Shown: piece after piece, positions 14,684-21,528 of the stretch
Position numbering within the stretch: position 1 is the stretch's first letter
Layout of the letters: every line of letters starts with the position of its first letter
Source of the DNA: Marinosulfonomonas sp.
Lineage (GTDB): Bacteria > Pseudomonadota > Alphaproteobacteria > Rhodobacterales > Rhodobacteraceae
Assembly (NCBI GenBank): GCA_015494385.1
Contig: WGBJ01000443.1
Span: 1 to 21,528 of the forward strand
Direction of reading: 5' to 3'
Length of the DNA: 21,528 bases
Notes under the pieces: model-generated
Told to the model about the DNA's origin: nothing
The model's input: the letters and a program-made list of their open reading frames with translations, nothing else
Database searches by the model: none
Translations under genes and position numbers: made by a program

Positions 14684-16039
14684 TTACGCCCCTTTGTCGC
14701 GCTTGGCCTTGGCGGCCTTGAGCTTTTCAAACAGTTTGCGGGCCATGCCCGGTTTGGTTTCCTGCCGCGCGCGGGCAAGGGCCAGCGCACCATCCGGTAC
14801 GGTTTTATTGATCACCGATCCGGTGGCGGTCATCGCTTCGTTCCCCACCGTTACCGGCGCAACCAGCATGGTGTTCGAGCCGATGAAGGCCCCTTCGCCG
14901 ATTTCGGTGTGGTGCTTCATAAAGCCGTCATAGTTACAGGTGATGGTGCCCGCGCCGATATTGCTGCGCGCGCCAATGCTGGCGTCGCCGATATAGGACA
15001 GATGGTTCACCTTGGCCCCTTCATGGATCATCGCGTTCTTGACCTCGACGAAATTGCCAACCTTGGCGCCTTCGGCCAGTTCGGCACCGGGGCGCAGGCG
15101 GGCATAGGGGCCAACGATGGCATCGCGGGATACATGGCAGCCCTCAAGGTGGGAAAAGGCGCGGATGGTGGCGCCGGATTCAACGGTCACATCGGGGCCG
15201 AACACCACATTGGGTTCAATCACCGCATCGCGGCCGATCACCGTGTCAAAGGCAAAGAACACCGTGTCGGGGGCAATCAGGGTGACACCGTTTTCCAGTG
15301 CCTCGGCACGTTTTCGGGTCTGAAACAGCGCCTCGGCACGGGCCAGTTCGGCGCGGGTGTTGATGCCAAGGGTTTCGGCTTCGTCACAGGTGACAACGCT
15401 GGCGCTTAGCCCGCGGTCACGTCCGGCAGCGATGATGTCGGTCAGGTAATATTCACCACTGGCGTTGTCATTACCGATGGTTTTCAGCAGATCGAACAGC
15501 GTGGCGGCATCCGCAGCCACCAGCCCGCCATTGCACAGGGTGATGGCCAGCTCTTCTGGGCTGGCGTCCTTGGCCTCGACAATCCGTTCGAATTGCCCGT
15601 CGCGCACCACCATGCGGCCATAACGGCCCGGGTCGGCGGCCTGAAACCCCAGCATGACAATATCGCTGCCGTCTGTGCGGGCCTTGGCCATTTTGGCGAT
15701 TGTTTCGGGGGAAACGAAGGGGGTGTCGCCGAATACCACAATGGCATCCCCGTCAAACCCGTCCAGCGCCCCGGCGGCCTGCAATACGGCGTGGCCAGTT
15801 CCCAGTTGCTCGGTCTGGCGCACGATGGTGGCGTCAGGATCATAAGCCAGCACGGCAGGTTCAACCAGTTCGGCCTTGTGCCCCGCGATCACCACGGTTT
15901 TTTCCGGCGAAACCGCACTGCCCGAAGCCATCGCATGCACCACCAGCGGCACGCCGCCCAGCGGGTGCAGCACCTTGGGCAGGTCCGAATTCATCCGTGT
16001 TCCCTGACCCGCGGCCAGAACGATTAATGCTGTTGCCAT
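14684..16039 (-). CDS. glmU: Bifunctional GlmU: GlcN-1-P acetyltransferase and GlcNAc-1-P uridylyltransferase
   Basis: The 451-aa enzyme performs the last two steps to UDP-GlcNAc. The N-terminal uridylyltransferase (about 1-225) opens with LAAGQGTRMNSDLPKVLHPL (8-27), the nucleotide-binding signature. The C-terminal half is a left-handed beta-helix built from hexapeptide repeats (for example VIEPNVVFGPDVTVESGATI), with the acetyltransferase catalytic histidine at H346 in NHLSYIGD and GAGTITCNYDG after it. The tail is Lys/Ala rich. It is the first gene of a glmU-glmS-alkD set on the minus strand; substrate flow runs GlmS to (GlmM) to GlmU, and glmM is not in this window. The leader before the ATG is short, and a GATAAT hexamer reading minus at 16079-16074 could be its -10 element. 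Confidence 0.97.
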   Translation of the reverse strand: MATALIVLAAGQGTRMNSDLPKVLHPLGGVPLVVHAMASGSAVSPEKTVVIAGHKAELVEPAVLAYDPDATIVRQTEQLGTGHAVLQAAGALDGFDGDAIVVFGDTPFVSPETIAKMAKARTDGSDIVMLGFQAADPGRYGRMVVRDGQFERIVEAKDASPEELAITLCNGGLVAADAATLFDLLKTIGNDNASGEYYLTDIIAAGRDRGLSASVVTCDEAETLGINTRAELARAEALFQTRKRAEALENGVTLIAPDTVFFAFDTVIGRDAVIEPNVVFGPDVTVESGATIRAFSHLEGCHVSRDAIVGPYARLRPGAELAEGAKVGNFVEVKNAMIHEGAKVNHLSYIGDASIGARSNIGAGTITCNYDGFMKHHTEIGEGAFIGSNTMLVAPVTVGNEAMTATGSVINKTVPDGALALARARQETKPGMARKLFEKLKAAKAKRDKGA

Positions 16040-16168
16040 GTTGCTCTGCTCTTTTCGTTTTGTTGTCGCCCGTATTATCGCTTATAGGCGTGGGGGCAAG
16101 TCACTTGTGTTTACGCATTATTACAACAGCAGGCAGGCCTTCGCCAAGAGGGGCGCCGGGGGTGGGAT

Positions 16169-16834
16169 ATGAAAACGGTTATCTTTGATCTGGACGGGAC
16201 ATTGGCAGACACCAGCGGTGATCTGATTATGGCGGCCAATGCCTGCTTTGAGGCGCTGGGGCACGGGGCAATGCTGGATATGCAGGCCGATCAGGCCACG
16301 GCCTTTGCCGGTGGGCGGGCCATGCTGCGGCTGGGGTTCGAGCGGCTGGGTGTGGACGATATCGAAGCACGGATTGAGGAGCAGTTTCAGCCGCTTATCG
16401 GGTATTACGGGGCGAGTATCGATAGGCACACGCGGGTTTATGACGGCGCGGTTCAGGCGGTGCAACGCCTGCTGGATGCCGATTATCGCGTCGGGATATG
16501 CACAAACAAACCCGAAGGACTGGCCGAGGATCTGATGCGGCGGTTGGGTATGCGCGATATGTTTGGCGCGCTGATCGGGGCCGATACCCTGCCGGTGCGC
16601 AAGCCCGATCCGGCGCCTTATGTGGAAACGGTTCAAAGGGCCGGTGGCAATGTGGCGCGTTCAGTGCTGATTGGCGATACGGTGACAGACCGCGAAACCG
16701 CGCGGGCGGCGGGGGTGCCTTCGGTGCTGGTGACGTTCGGGCCGACGGGGCGGGATGTGGCAGATTTGCAGCCCGAAGCGTTGCTGGATCATTACGATGA
16801 TTTGTTCGGGGTGGTCGAGGGTTTGCTGGCATAG
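16169..16834 (+). CDS. gph: HAD-family phosphoglycolate phosphatase-like hydrolase
   Basis: This 221-aa cytoplasmic HAD hydrolase has all four motifs: I, IFDLDGTLADT with nucleophile D7 and acid/base D9; II, GICTNKPEGL; III, the lysine of RKPDPAPY; IV, IGDTVTDRETARAAGV. The helical cap between motifs I and II is of the phosphoglycolate phosphatase type. Gph converts 2-phosphoglycolate, from DNA repair or Rubisco oxygenation, to glycolate. The start at 16169 is preceded by a GGGGTGGGA ribosome site. It is divergent from glmU, and a 36-bp palindrome follows 36 nt after its stop. The glycerate kinase downstream suggests a shared two- and three-carbon acid theme, but they are separated by the palindrome. 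HAD substrate calls are uncertain. Confidence 0.85.
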   Translation: MKTVIFDLDGTLADTSGDLIMAANACFEALGHGAMLDMQADQATAFAGGRAMLRLGFERLGVDDIEARIEEQFQPLIGYYGASIDRHTRVYDGAVQAVQRLLDADYRVGICTNKPEGLAEDLMRRLGMRDMFGALIGADTLPVRKPDPAPYVETVQRAGGNVARSVLIGDTVTDRETARAAGVPSVLVTFGPTGRDVADLQPEALLDHYDDLFGVVEGLLA

Positions 16835-16870
16835 ATCGGTTGGGGGAATGATGCTATGGTCTTTGTTGCG

Positions 16871-16906
16871 AAACATATCCATTAAACCGGTTTAATGGAT
16901 ATGTTT
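16871..16906. repeat. Perfect 36-bp palindrome
   Basis: The left arm AAACATATCCATTAAACC (16871-16888) is followed with no spacer by its exact complement (16889-16906). The centre is AACCGGTT, and only the middle is GC-rich. It lies between the gph-like stop and the DegT gene. It could be a terminator of the first gene (long AU-rich stem, CCGG loop, a U run at the end) or an operator, since a central CCGG flanked by AA/TT is common in LacI-family sites. No regulator gene is adjacent, and 36 bp is long for a single operator. Confidence 0.9.
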
Positions 16907-17016
16907 TCAGTCGTAAAAACAAAGCTTTACCCCGTATTTTATGGTTCATTTTTTCACTGCCTTGACCTTCCCTGCAATTCCCCGCAATGTCACCAAATCC
17001 ACATCACGAGGCCAAT

Positions 17017-18222
17017 ATGAGCGACAAATTCACCGGCAATTTCACCCAGCAGGAACCGATCCCGGACGAGGGGATCGAGGCCGCGCTGAACGTGCTGCGT
17101 CACGGGCGTTTGCACCGCTACAACGTGGCCGAGGGCGAGGCGGGTGAAACCGCGCTGCTGGAGCAGGAATTTGCCACCTATATGGGGTCGAAATACGCGC
17201 TGGCGGTGGCTTCGGGCGGCTATGCGATTTCCACGGCGCTGCGGGCTGTGGGTGTGATCGCGGGTGACAAGGTGCTGACCAATGCCTTTACATTGGCCCC
17301 TGTTCCCGGCGCGATTGCCAGCCTTGGTGCGGTGCCGGTGTTCGTTGGTGTGACCGATGCGTTAACCATAGATCTATCTGATCTGGAAGGGAAAATTGCC
17401 GACAGCGGGGCAAAGGTTCTGCTGCTCAGCCACATGCGCGGTCATATCTGCGACATGGACGCATTGATGCGGATTTGCGATAGCGCCGGTGTGCAGGTGA
17501 TCGAGGATTGCGCCCATACCATGGGCGCGCGCTGGCGCGGGGTGCTGTCGGGGCGGCACGGGGTGATGGCGGCTTACTCCACCCAAACCTACAAGCATAT
17601 GAATTCGGGCGAGGGCGGTTTGTTGGTGTCGGATGACGCCACCCTGATGGCCCGCGCGGTGATGTTGTCGGGCAGCTATATGTTGTTTGAACGCCACCTT
17701 GCGGGACCGCCGGCCGAAGCCTTTGAAAACCTGCGTTACGAGGTGCCCAATATATCGGGGCGGATGGACAATTTGCGTGCGGCGATCCTGCGGCCACAAT
17801 TGCGGGCACTGGACCGGCAGGTGACGGCGTGGAATGACCGCTACCGCGTGGTTGAAAAGGGGCTGCAAGGCACATCGGGGCTGACTGTGATAGAGCGGCC
17901 CAAGGAAGAGGAATACGTTGGCTCCTCGATCCAGTTCCTGTTGCTTGACTGGGCGGATGACCAGATCGACGCGGTGTTGCAGCGTTGTGCTGCGCGGGGC
18001 GTGGAATTGAAATGGTTTGGCGGGGCCGAGCCCAGCGGCTTTACCTCGCGCTATGACAGTTGGCGCTATGCCCCAAAGCAGAGCCTGCCGGAGTCCGATC
18101 GCGTATTGAAAGGGATACTGGACATGCGCCTGCCGCTGACCTTCAGCCTGTCCGATTGCGAACAGATCGCCGGAATCATCCGTGCCGAAGTCGGGGCGGT
18201 CTATCAGCAATGGGCGGGGTGA
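17017..18222 (+). CDS. DegT/DnrJ/EryC1/StrS family PLP-dependent aminotransferase
   Basis: This 401-aa fold-type I PLP enzyme is of the family that usually aminates nucleotide-linked keto sugars. The likely Schiff-base lysine is K193 in STQTYKHMNSGEGG, D164 in IEDCAHTMGA would bind the pyridine nitrogen, and GRMDNLRAA carries the later conserved arginine. The phosphate-binding loop reads ASGGYAIS (65-72), whereas the family more often has a threonine or serine after the Gly, so substrate use may differ. The start at 17017 has GAGG upstream; an ATG ten codons earlier lacks one. It overlaps the glycerate kinase gene as TGATG and there are no sugar-nucleotide genes nearby. A role in amino/keto acid rather than sugar metabolism is possible, as inference. 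Confidence 0.85.
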   Translation: MSDKFTGNFTQQEPIPDEGIEAALNVLRHGRLHRYNVAEGEAGETALLEQEFATYMGSKYALAVASGGYAISTALRAVGVIAGDKVLTNAFTLAPVPGAIASLGAVPVFVGVTDALTIDLSDLEGKIADSGAKVLLLSHMRGHICDMDALMRICDSAGVQVIEDCAHTMGARWRGVLSGRHGVMAAYSTQTYKHMNSGEGGLLVSDDATLMARAVMLSGSYMLFERHLAGPPAEAFENLRYEVPNISGRMDNLRAAILRPQLRALDRQVTAWNDRYRVVEKGLQGTSGLTVIERPKEEEYVGSSIQFLLLDWADDQIDAVLQRCAARGVELKWFGGAEPSGFTSRYDSWRYAPKQSLPESDRVLKGILDMRLPLTFSLSDCEQIAGIIRAEVGAVYQQWAG

Positions 18223-19430
18223 TGCGGGACAGGGCGTTAGAGATTTTCCGCGCCGGTGTGGCAGCGGCGGCCCCCTATCAGGCGGTGGATCGGGCGTTGA
18301 AGGCCAAACCTGTTACCGCATCCGGCAAGCTGCTGGTTCTGGCTGTGGGCAAGGCCGCGATGCGGATGGCGCAGGCTTCGATGGCGCATGTGTCAGGGGC
18401 AGAAGTGATTGTGATCACAAACTATGAAAATGCCAAAGATGTTGATTATGCAGACGTATTCGCCGCAGGGCACCCTATTCCCGATGATGGTGGGGCCAGG
18501 GCTGCGCAATATGTGATCACAAATCTGCAATCGTTGGAGCAGGGCGATCAGGTGCTGGCGCTGATCAGTGGCGGAGGTTCGGCCCTGATGCCTGCGCCGC
18601 CCGAGGGGATCACATTGCAGGATAAAGCCGAGGTGAACCGTCTGTTGCTGTCTTGCGGGGCTGAAATTGGCGAAATGAACCTGATCCGGCAGCAGATTTC
18701 CGACCTGAAAGGCGGCGGATTGTTGCGAATGGCCGCACCGGCACAGGTGCGGGCGCTGATCCTGTCGGATGTGGTGGGAGATGACCTGCGCCTGATTGCC
18801 AGCGGGCCAACGGTGGCACCGGTGGGCACGCGGGAACAGGCGGTGGATCTGCTGAAATCCTATGCGGTGTGGGAGGATCTGCCCGCTTCGGTGCGGGCAC
18901 ATTTGTCAGCACCAGCGCCCGAGTTGCCGCCTTTGCCACAGGCAGAAAACCAACTGGTCGGATCAAACCCGATCAGCGTGACGGCGATGAAACAGGCAGC
19001 GAGGGCGGCAACCATCTATCCTGATCCGCTAGCCGGAGATGTAGCCCAAGCGGCAGAAATTATTATGAAATCCGGCACAGGCGTCACCCTGTTCGGCGGC
19101 GAAACCACCGTCAAGCTGACCGGCACAGGCCTTGGCGGGCGCAATCAGGAACTGGCGCTGCGGGTGGCATTGCTGGCCGAACAACAGGGCTGGGGCGATG
19201 ATTGGGTGTTCCTGTCCGGCGGCACCGACGGGCGCGACGGGCCATGTGACGCGGCGGGCGGGATTGTCGATGGCGGCACCCTGAAGCGGATGCGCGACGC
19301 GGGTGTTTCACCCGGGGATATGCTGGCCAATAACGACAGCTATCACGCACTGCAGGCGGCAGGCGATCTGCTAATGACCGGTGCCACAGGCACAAATGTC
19401 GCAGACCTGCAGGTGTTGATCCGGCGGTGA
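18222..19430 (+). CDS. gckA: Glycerate 2-kinase, MOFRL family (also annotated hydroxypyruvate reductase/TtuD)
   Basis: This 402-aa cytoplasmic kinase is expected to phosphorylate D-glycerate with ATP to 2-phosphoglycerate, a step of the serine/glyoxylate and tartronate pathways. The N-terminal domain (DUF4147) shows VLAVGKAAMRMA with K44, ISGGGSALMPAP and NLIRQQISDLKGGGL. The C-terminal MOFRL domain shows FGGETTVKL, GTGLGGRNQELAL and FLSGGTDGRDGPCDAAGG. The ATG at 18222 overlaps the DegT stop as TGATG; an ATG 12 nt earlier is the alternative. A much longer upstream extension lies within the DegT gene and is not coding. The family is sometimes mislabelled hydroxypyruvate reductase. Coupling to a PLP aminotransferase suggests an amino acid to glycerate route. 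Confidence 0.9.
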   Translation: MRDRALEIFRAGVAAAAPYQAVDRALKAKPVTASGKLLVLAVGKAAMRMAQASMAHVSGAEVIVITNYENAKDVDYADVFAAGHPIPDDGGARAAQYVITNLQSLEQGDQVLALISGGGSALMPAPPEGITLQDKAEVNRLLLSCGAEIGEMNLIRQQISDLKGGGLLRMAAPAQVRALILSDVVGDDLRLIASGPTVAPVGTREQAVDLLKSYAVWEDLPASVRAHLSAPAPELPPLPQAENQLVGSNPISVTAMKQAARAATIYPDPLAGDVAQAAEIIMKSGTGVTLFGGETTVKLTGTGLGGRNQELALRVALLAEQQGWGDDWVFLSGGTDGRDGPCDAAGGIVDGGTLKRMRDAGVSPGDMLANNDSYHALQAAGDLLMTGATGTNVADLQVLIRR

Positions 19431-19443
19431 GCTTGCTTATATT
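19416..19443 (+). promoter_or_regulatory. Predicted promoter of the persulfide-response operon
   Basis: TTGATC (19416-19421) and TATATT (19438-19443) are separated by 16 bp. The -10 matches the sigma-70 consensus at 5 of 6 positions and the -35 at 4 of 6. The -35 box lies within the end of the glycerate kinase gene. The -10 overlaps the inverted repeat at 19439-19458, so a bound repressor would block RNA polymerase. The mRNA leader would be about 35 nt. Confidence 0.6.
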
Positions 19444-19458
19444 CACTAAATGGAATAT
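19439..19458. promoter_or_regulatory. Candidate SqrR/BigR-type operator
   Basis: ATATTC (19439-19444) and GAATAT (19453-19458) form a perfect 6-bp inverted repeat with an 8-bp spacer. It contains ATTC-N8-GAAT, the binding pattern I recall for SqrR, the ArsR-family persulfide-sensing repressor of Rhodobacter; BigR is its relative. It overlaps the predicted -10 box and lies 27 nt upstream of the persulfide dioxygenase-like gene. No ArsR-family gene is in the window. Confidence 0.7.
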
Positions 19459-19485
19459 GAATGCCCATCCGCAAAGGAGCCTGTT

Positions 19486-20391
19486 ATGAAAGACACTGCC
19501 AACGACACGGATTACCCCGTAAACATGGACGTCACCCCCGAGGTCACGCCGTTTTTCGACGAGGACAGCAACACCTTTTCCTATGTGGTGAGGGACCCGA
19601 ATTCGGAGGCCTGCGCGGTGGTCGATTCCGTTCTGGATCTGGACTATGCCGCCGGACGCACGGGGTATGAACATGCGGACAGGATTATCAAATTCATTCA
19701 GGACAACGGGTTGAAACTGGAACTCCAGATCGAAACCCATGTTCACGCCGACCACCTGTCGGCTGCGCCCTATATTCAGGAAAAACTGGGCGGGAAAATC
19801 TCGATCGGGGATAATATCACCGTGGTGCAGGACGTATTCGGCAAAGTGTTCAACGAGGGCACCGAGTTTCAGCGCGACGGCAGCCAGTTCGACATCCTGT
19901 TTCGCGAGGGCGACACCTATACCATCGGCACCATGCCTGCATTCGTGATGCACACACCGGGCCACACGCCTGCCTGCATGACCCATGTGATTGGCAATAC
20001 CGCCTTTGTTGGCGACACGCTGTTCATGCCCGATGCCGGTTCGGCGCGGGCCGATTTCCCGGGCGGGGATGCGGGGCAACTCTATGATTCCGTGCAGAAA
20101 ATCCTGTCCCTGCCGGACGAAACCCGCCTGATGATGTGCCACGATTACGGCCCCGGTGGCCGCGAGGTGCAGTATGAAACCACAGTGGCGGCGCAAAAGG
20201 CCGAAAACATCCATTTCGGCGGCGGCACAACCCGCGAGGAATTCGTGAAAATGCGCGAGGCACGCGATGCGACGCTTGGCATGCCGCGGCTGATTATCCC
20301 GTCCATTCAGGTCAATATGCGGGCCGGAAACATGCCGGAACCCGATACCGACGGGAACGTCTATTTAAAGGTGCCGATAAATAAACTATGA
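19486..20391 (+). CDS. Metallo-beta-lactamase-fold protein, persulfide dioxygenase (ETHE1/Blh) like
   Basis: This 301-aa protein has the metal site THVHADHLSAA (H85, H87, D89, H90), H160 in HTPGHTPACM, D177 in FVGDTLF and H219 in MMCHDYGP, a full set for the glyoxalase II/ETHE1 branch. DAGSARADF (183-191) is typical of persulfide dioxygenases. These iron enzymes oxidise glutathione persulfide to sulfite; the relative Blh belongs to the BigR operon of plant-associated bacteria. The start at 19486 follows AAAGGAG; an ATG 36 nt upstream is inside the operator-proximal leader and lacks a ribosome site. There is no fused rhodanese domain, but the DUF442 gene after it may supply the sulfurtransferase. 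Glyoxalase II is a less likely alternative. Confidence 0.88.
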   Translation: MKDTANDTDYPVNMDVTPEVTPFFDEDSNTFSYVVRDPNSEACAVVDSVLDLDYAAGRTGYEHADRIIKFIQDNGLKLELQIETHVHADHLSAAPYIQEKLGGKISIGDNITVVQDVFGKVFNEGTEFQRDGSQFDILFREGDTYTIGTMPAFVMHTPGHTPACMTHVIGNTAFVGDTLFMPDAGSARADFPGGDAGQLYDSVQKILSLPDETRLMMCHDYGPGGREVQYETTVAAQKAENIHFGGGTTREEFVKMREARDATLGMPRLIIPSIQVNMRAGNMPEPDTDGNVYLKVPINKL

Positions 20392-20448
20392 ACAGGCAAC
20401 AAGTTCGGGAAAACATCGGACTGCCACTCTGAAAGGGATAGAACAAGC

Positions 20449-20856
20449 ATGGAAATACGGCGTCTTTCGGATGATTTTGCGGTCAGCCCGCAAATCACGG
20501 TCGAGGATCTACCGGCCATTTGGGATGCGGGGTACCGCACCCTGATCTGCAACCGGCCCGATGGCGAGGAAACAGGGCAGGCCGACATAGCCGATATCGA
20601 GGCTGCCGCCCGCAAGATCGGGTTCGAGGTTTTCCACATCCCCGCCGTATCGGGCCGCGCCGCGATGCCCCACGCCATCCAGACCCGCAAGGCGCTTGAA
20701 AATGCGCCAAAGCCCGTGTTTGCTTATTGCCGCACCGGCACCCGCTGCACGGTCATCTGGTCGCTGATGATGCTGGGCGAAATGGAGGATGCCGATATTC
20801 TGGCGGCCACGGCTGCGGCGGGTTACGATATGTCCGCCCTTATCCACGTCGATTGA
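20449..20856 (+). CDS. DUF442 / TIGR01244-type sulfurtransferase-like protein
   Basis: This 135-aa single-domain protein opens with MEIRRLSDDFAVSPQI and LPAIWDAGYRTLICNRPDGE, characteristic of the DUF442 beta-lactamase hydrolase-like family, which has a phosphatase/rhodanese-like fold. The active loop is C94-R-T-G-T-R99 (YCRTGTRC), a C-x4-R loop as in rhodaneses, so a persulfide carrier or sulfurtransferase role is plausible. It lies 57 nt after the metallo-beta-lactamase gene with AAAGGGA as ribosome site, and 4 nt before the SulP gene. In BigR-type operons this domain is often fused to or next to the persulfide dioxygenase, which supports the operon assignment. A tyrosine-phosphatase-like activity is the alternative. 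Confidence 0.88.
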   Translation: MEIRRLSDDFAVSPQITVEDLPAIWDAGYRTLICNRPDGEETGQADIADIEAAARKIGFEVFHIPAVSGRAAMPHAIQTRKALENAPKPVFAYCRTGTRCTVIWSLMMLGEMEDADILAATAAAGYDMSALIHVD

Positions 20857-20860
20857 CCCG

Positions 20861-21528
20861 ATGAACCGCCTGTCGATCCCAGCGCCCTTGCGCCGCTACC
20901 TGCCTATTCTGGACTGGGGCAGCCAATATTCCCGCGATGATTTGACCGGCGACGGTGTGGCGGCAGTGATCGTCACCATCATGCTGATCCCGCAATCGCT
21001 TGCCTATGCCCTGCTGGCCGGATTGCCGCCGGAAATGGGGCTGTATGCGTCCATCCTGCCGCTGATCGCCTATGCGGTGTTCGGCACCAGTCGTGTTCTG
21101 GCGGTGGGGCCGGTGGCGATTATTTCGCTGATGACGGCCACGGCGGTGGGGCAGATGGCTTTATCGGGCACGGCGGAATACGCCGCCGCCGCGATTGTGC
21201 TGGCGTTTATGTCGGGGCTGATTCTGCTGCTGATGGGGGTGCTGCGGCTGGGGTTTCTGGCCAATTTCCTTAGCCATCCGGTAATTGCCGGTTTCATGGC
21301 CGGCGCTATTATCCTGATTGCCACCAGCCAGATCAAGCACCTGTTCGGGATCAAGGCCGGCGGCAGCGATCTGATCACCCTTGGCGGTTCCTTGATCCGC
21401 AACATCTCCCAGACCAACCCGATTACGGTTGCAGTATCAGCAGGTTCTGTCGGGTTCCTGATCTGGGCGCGCAAAGGGCTGAAACCCGTTCTTGCCCGCA
21501 CAGGCCTGCCCGCACGGCTGGTGACCAT
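20861..21528 (+). CDS. SulP-family inorganic anion transporter, N-terminal part (cut by window end)
   Basis: The ATG at 20861 opens a frame with no stop to the window end: 222 complete codons plus two bases. SulP marks are DLTGDGVAAVIVTIMLIPQS (27-46), SLAYALLAGLPPEMGLYASI (46-65) and FGTSRVLAVGPVAIISLMTA (74-93), then about five more hydrophobic helices and FLSHPVIAGFMAGAI. SulP proteins are inner-membrane carriers for sulfate, bicarbonate or dicarboxylates; a C-terminal STAS domain, if present, lies beyond the window. It starts 4 nt after the DUF442 stop, so it belongs to the same operon. Its place after a persulfide dioxygenase suggests movement of sulfite or sulfate, which is inference; the transport direction is unknown. 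Confidence 0.92.
   Translation, partial: MNRLSIPAPLRRYLPILDWGSQYSRDDLTGDGVAAVIVTIMLIPQSLAYALLAGLPPEMGLYASILPLIAYAVFGTSRVLAVGPVAIISLMTATAVGQMALSGTAEYAAAAIVLAFMSGLILLLMGVLRLGFLANFLSHPVIAGFMAGAIILIATSQIKHLFGIKAGGSDLITLGGSLIRNISQTNPITVAVSAGSVGFLIWARKGLKPVLARTGLPARLVT

Noticed and set aside
16040..16168. Promoters between glmU and the gph-like gene
   Set aside because: A GATAAT hexamer reading toward glmU (16079-16074) is seen, but no -35 at suitable spacing on either strand, so no promoter was annotated.
19111..20214. A 367-codon minus-strand open frame opposite the glycerate kinase end and the dioxygenase-like gene
   Set aside because: It spans two real genes and the operator region in antisense and has no recognisable motif.
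21070..21528. A 152-codon minus-strand open frame at the window end
   Set aside because: Antisense to the SulP gene, whose frame carries clear family motifs and continues beyond the window.

Overview
The window looks like chromosomal DNA of an alphaproteobacterium, most likely a marine Rhodobacterales (Roseobacter-group) member. This rests on the high but not extreme GC content, the family mix (PntB, a DUF3422 protein, MOFRL-type glycerate kinase, M20 peptidases beside a peptide-type ABC importer) and protein wording typical of that group. The species cannot be named from the sequence alone. No rRNA, tRNA, CRISPR array, transposase or phage gene was seen; this is mostly ordinary, densely packed chromosome with interesting intergenic structure.

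Layout. 1-192: C-terminus of the transhydrogenase beta subunit (pntB), then a strong hairpin terminator only 16 nt before a DUF3422 membrane-anchored protein (245-1525). 1524-1589: two tandem hairpins enclosed by an outer stem, between convergent genes. 1589-5288 (minus): a peptide-type ABC importer (binding protein, permease, permease) with no ATPase gene. 5289-5701: a 413-bp divergent control region rich in dyads. 5702-8784 (plus): an argE-like deacetylase, an M20 amidohydrolase and a class-I glutamine amidotransferase domain protein, probably one operon working on the imported substrate. 8893-9903 (minus): moaA. 9998-12133 (plus): a small lipoprotein and an AMP-forming acyl-CoA synthetase that abut. 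12131-12177: a second double-hairpin convergent terminator that resembles the first. 12186-16039 (minus): glmU, glmS and an AlkD-like DNA glycosylase, an operon for UDP-GlcNAc supply with a repair gene translationally coupled at the end.

16169-19430 (plus): a phosphoglycolate-phosphatase-like HAD enzyme, a perfect 36-bp palindrome, then a DegT-family PLP aminotransferase overlapping a glycerate 2-kinase. 19416-21528 (plus): a sulfide/persulfide-response operon, made of a persulfide-dioxygenase-like metallo-beta-lactamase-fold protein, a DUF442 sulfurtransferase-like protein and a SulP anion permease cut by the window end. Its promoter overlaps an inverted repeat of the form ATTC-N8-GAAT, the operator type of the persulfide sensor SqrR/BigR.

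The most notable observations are the paired-hairpin convergent terminators that share a covarying core, the 36-bp perfect palindrome, the predicted SqrR-type operator and the orphan (ATPase-less) importer with its divergent hydrolase operon. All functional assignments are by motif reading and family memory, without database searches.
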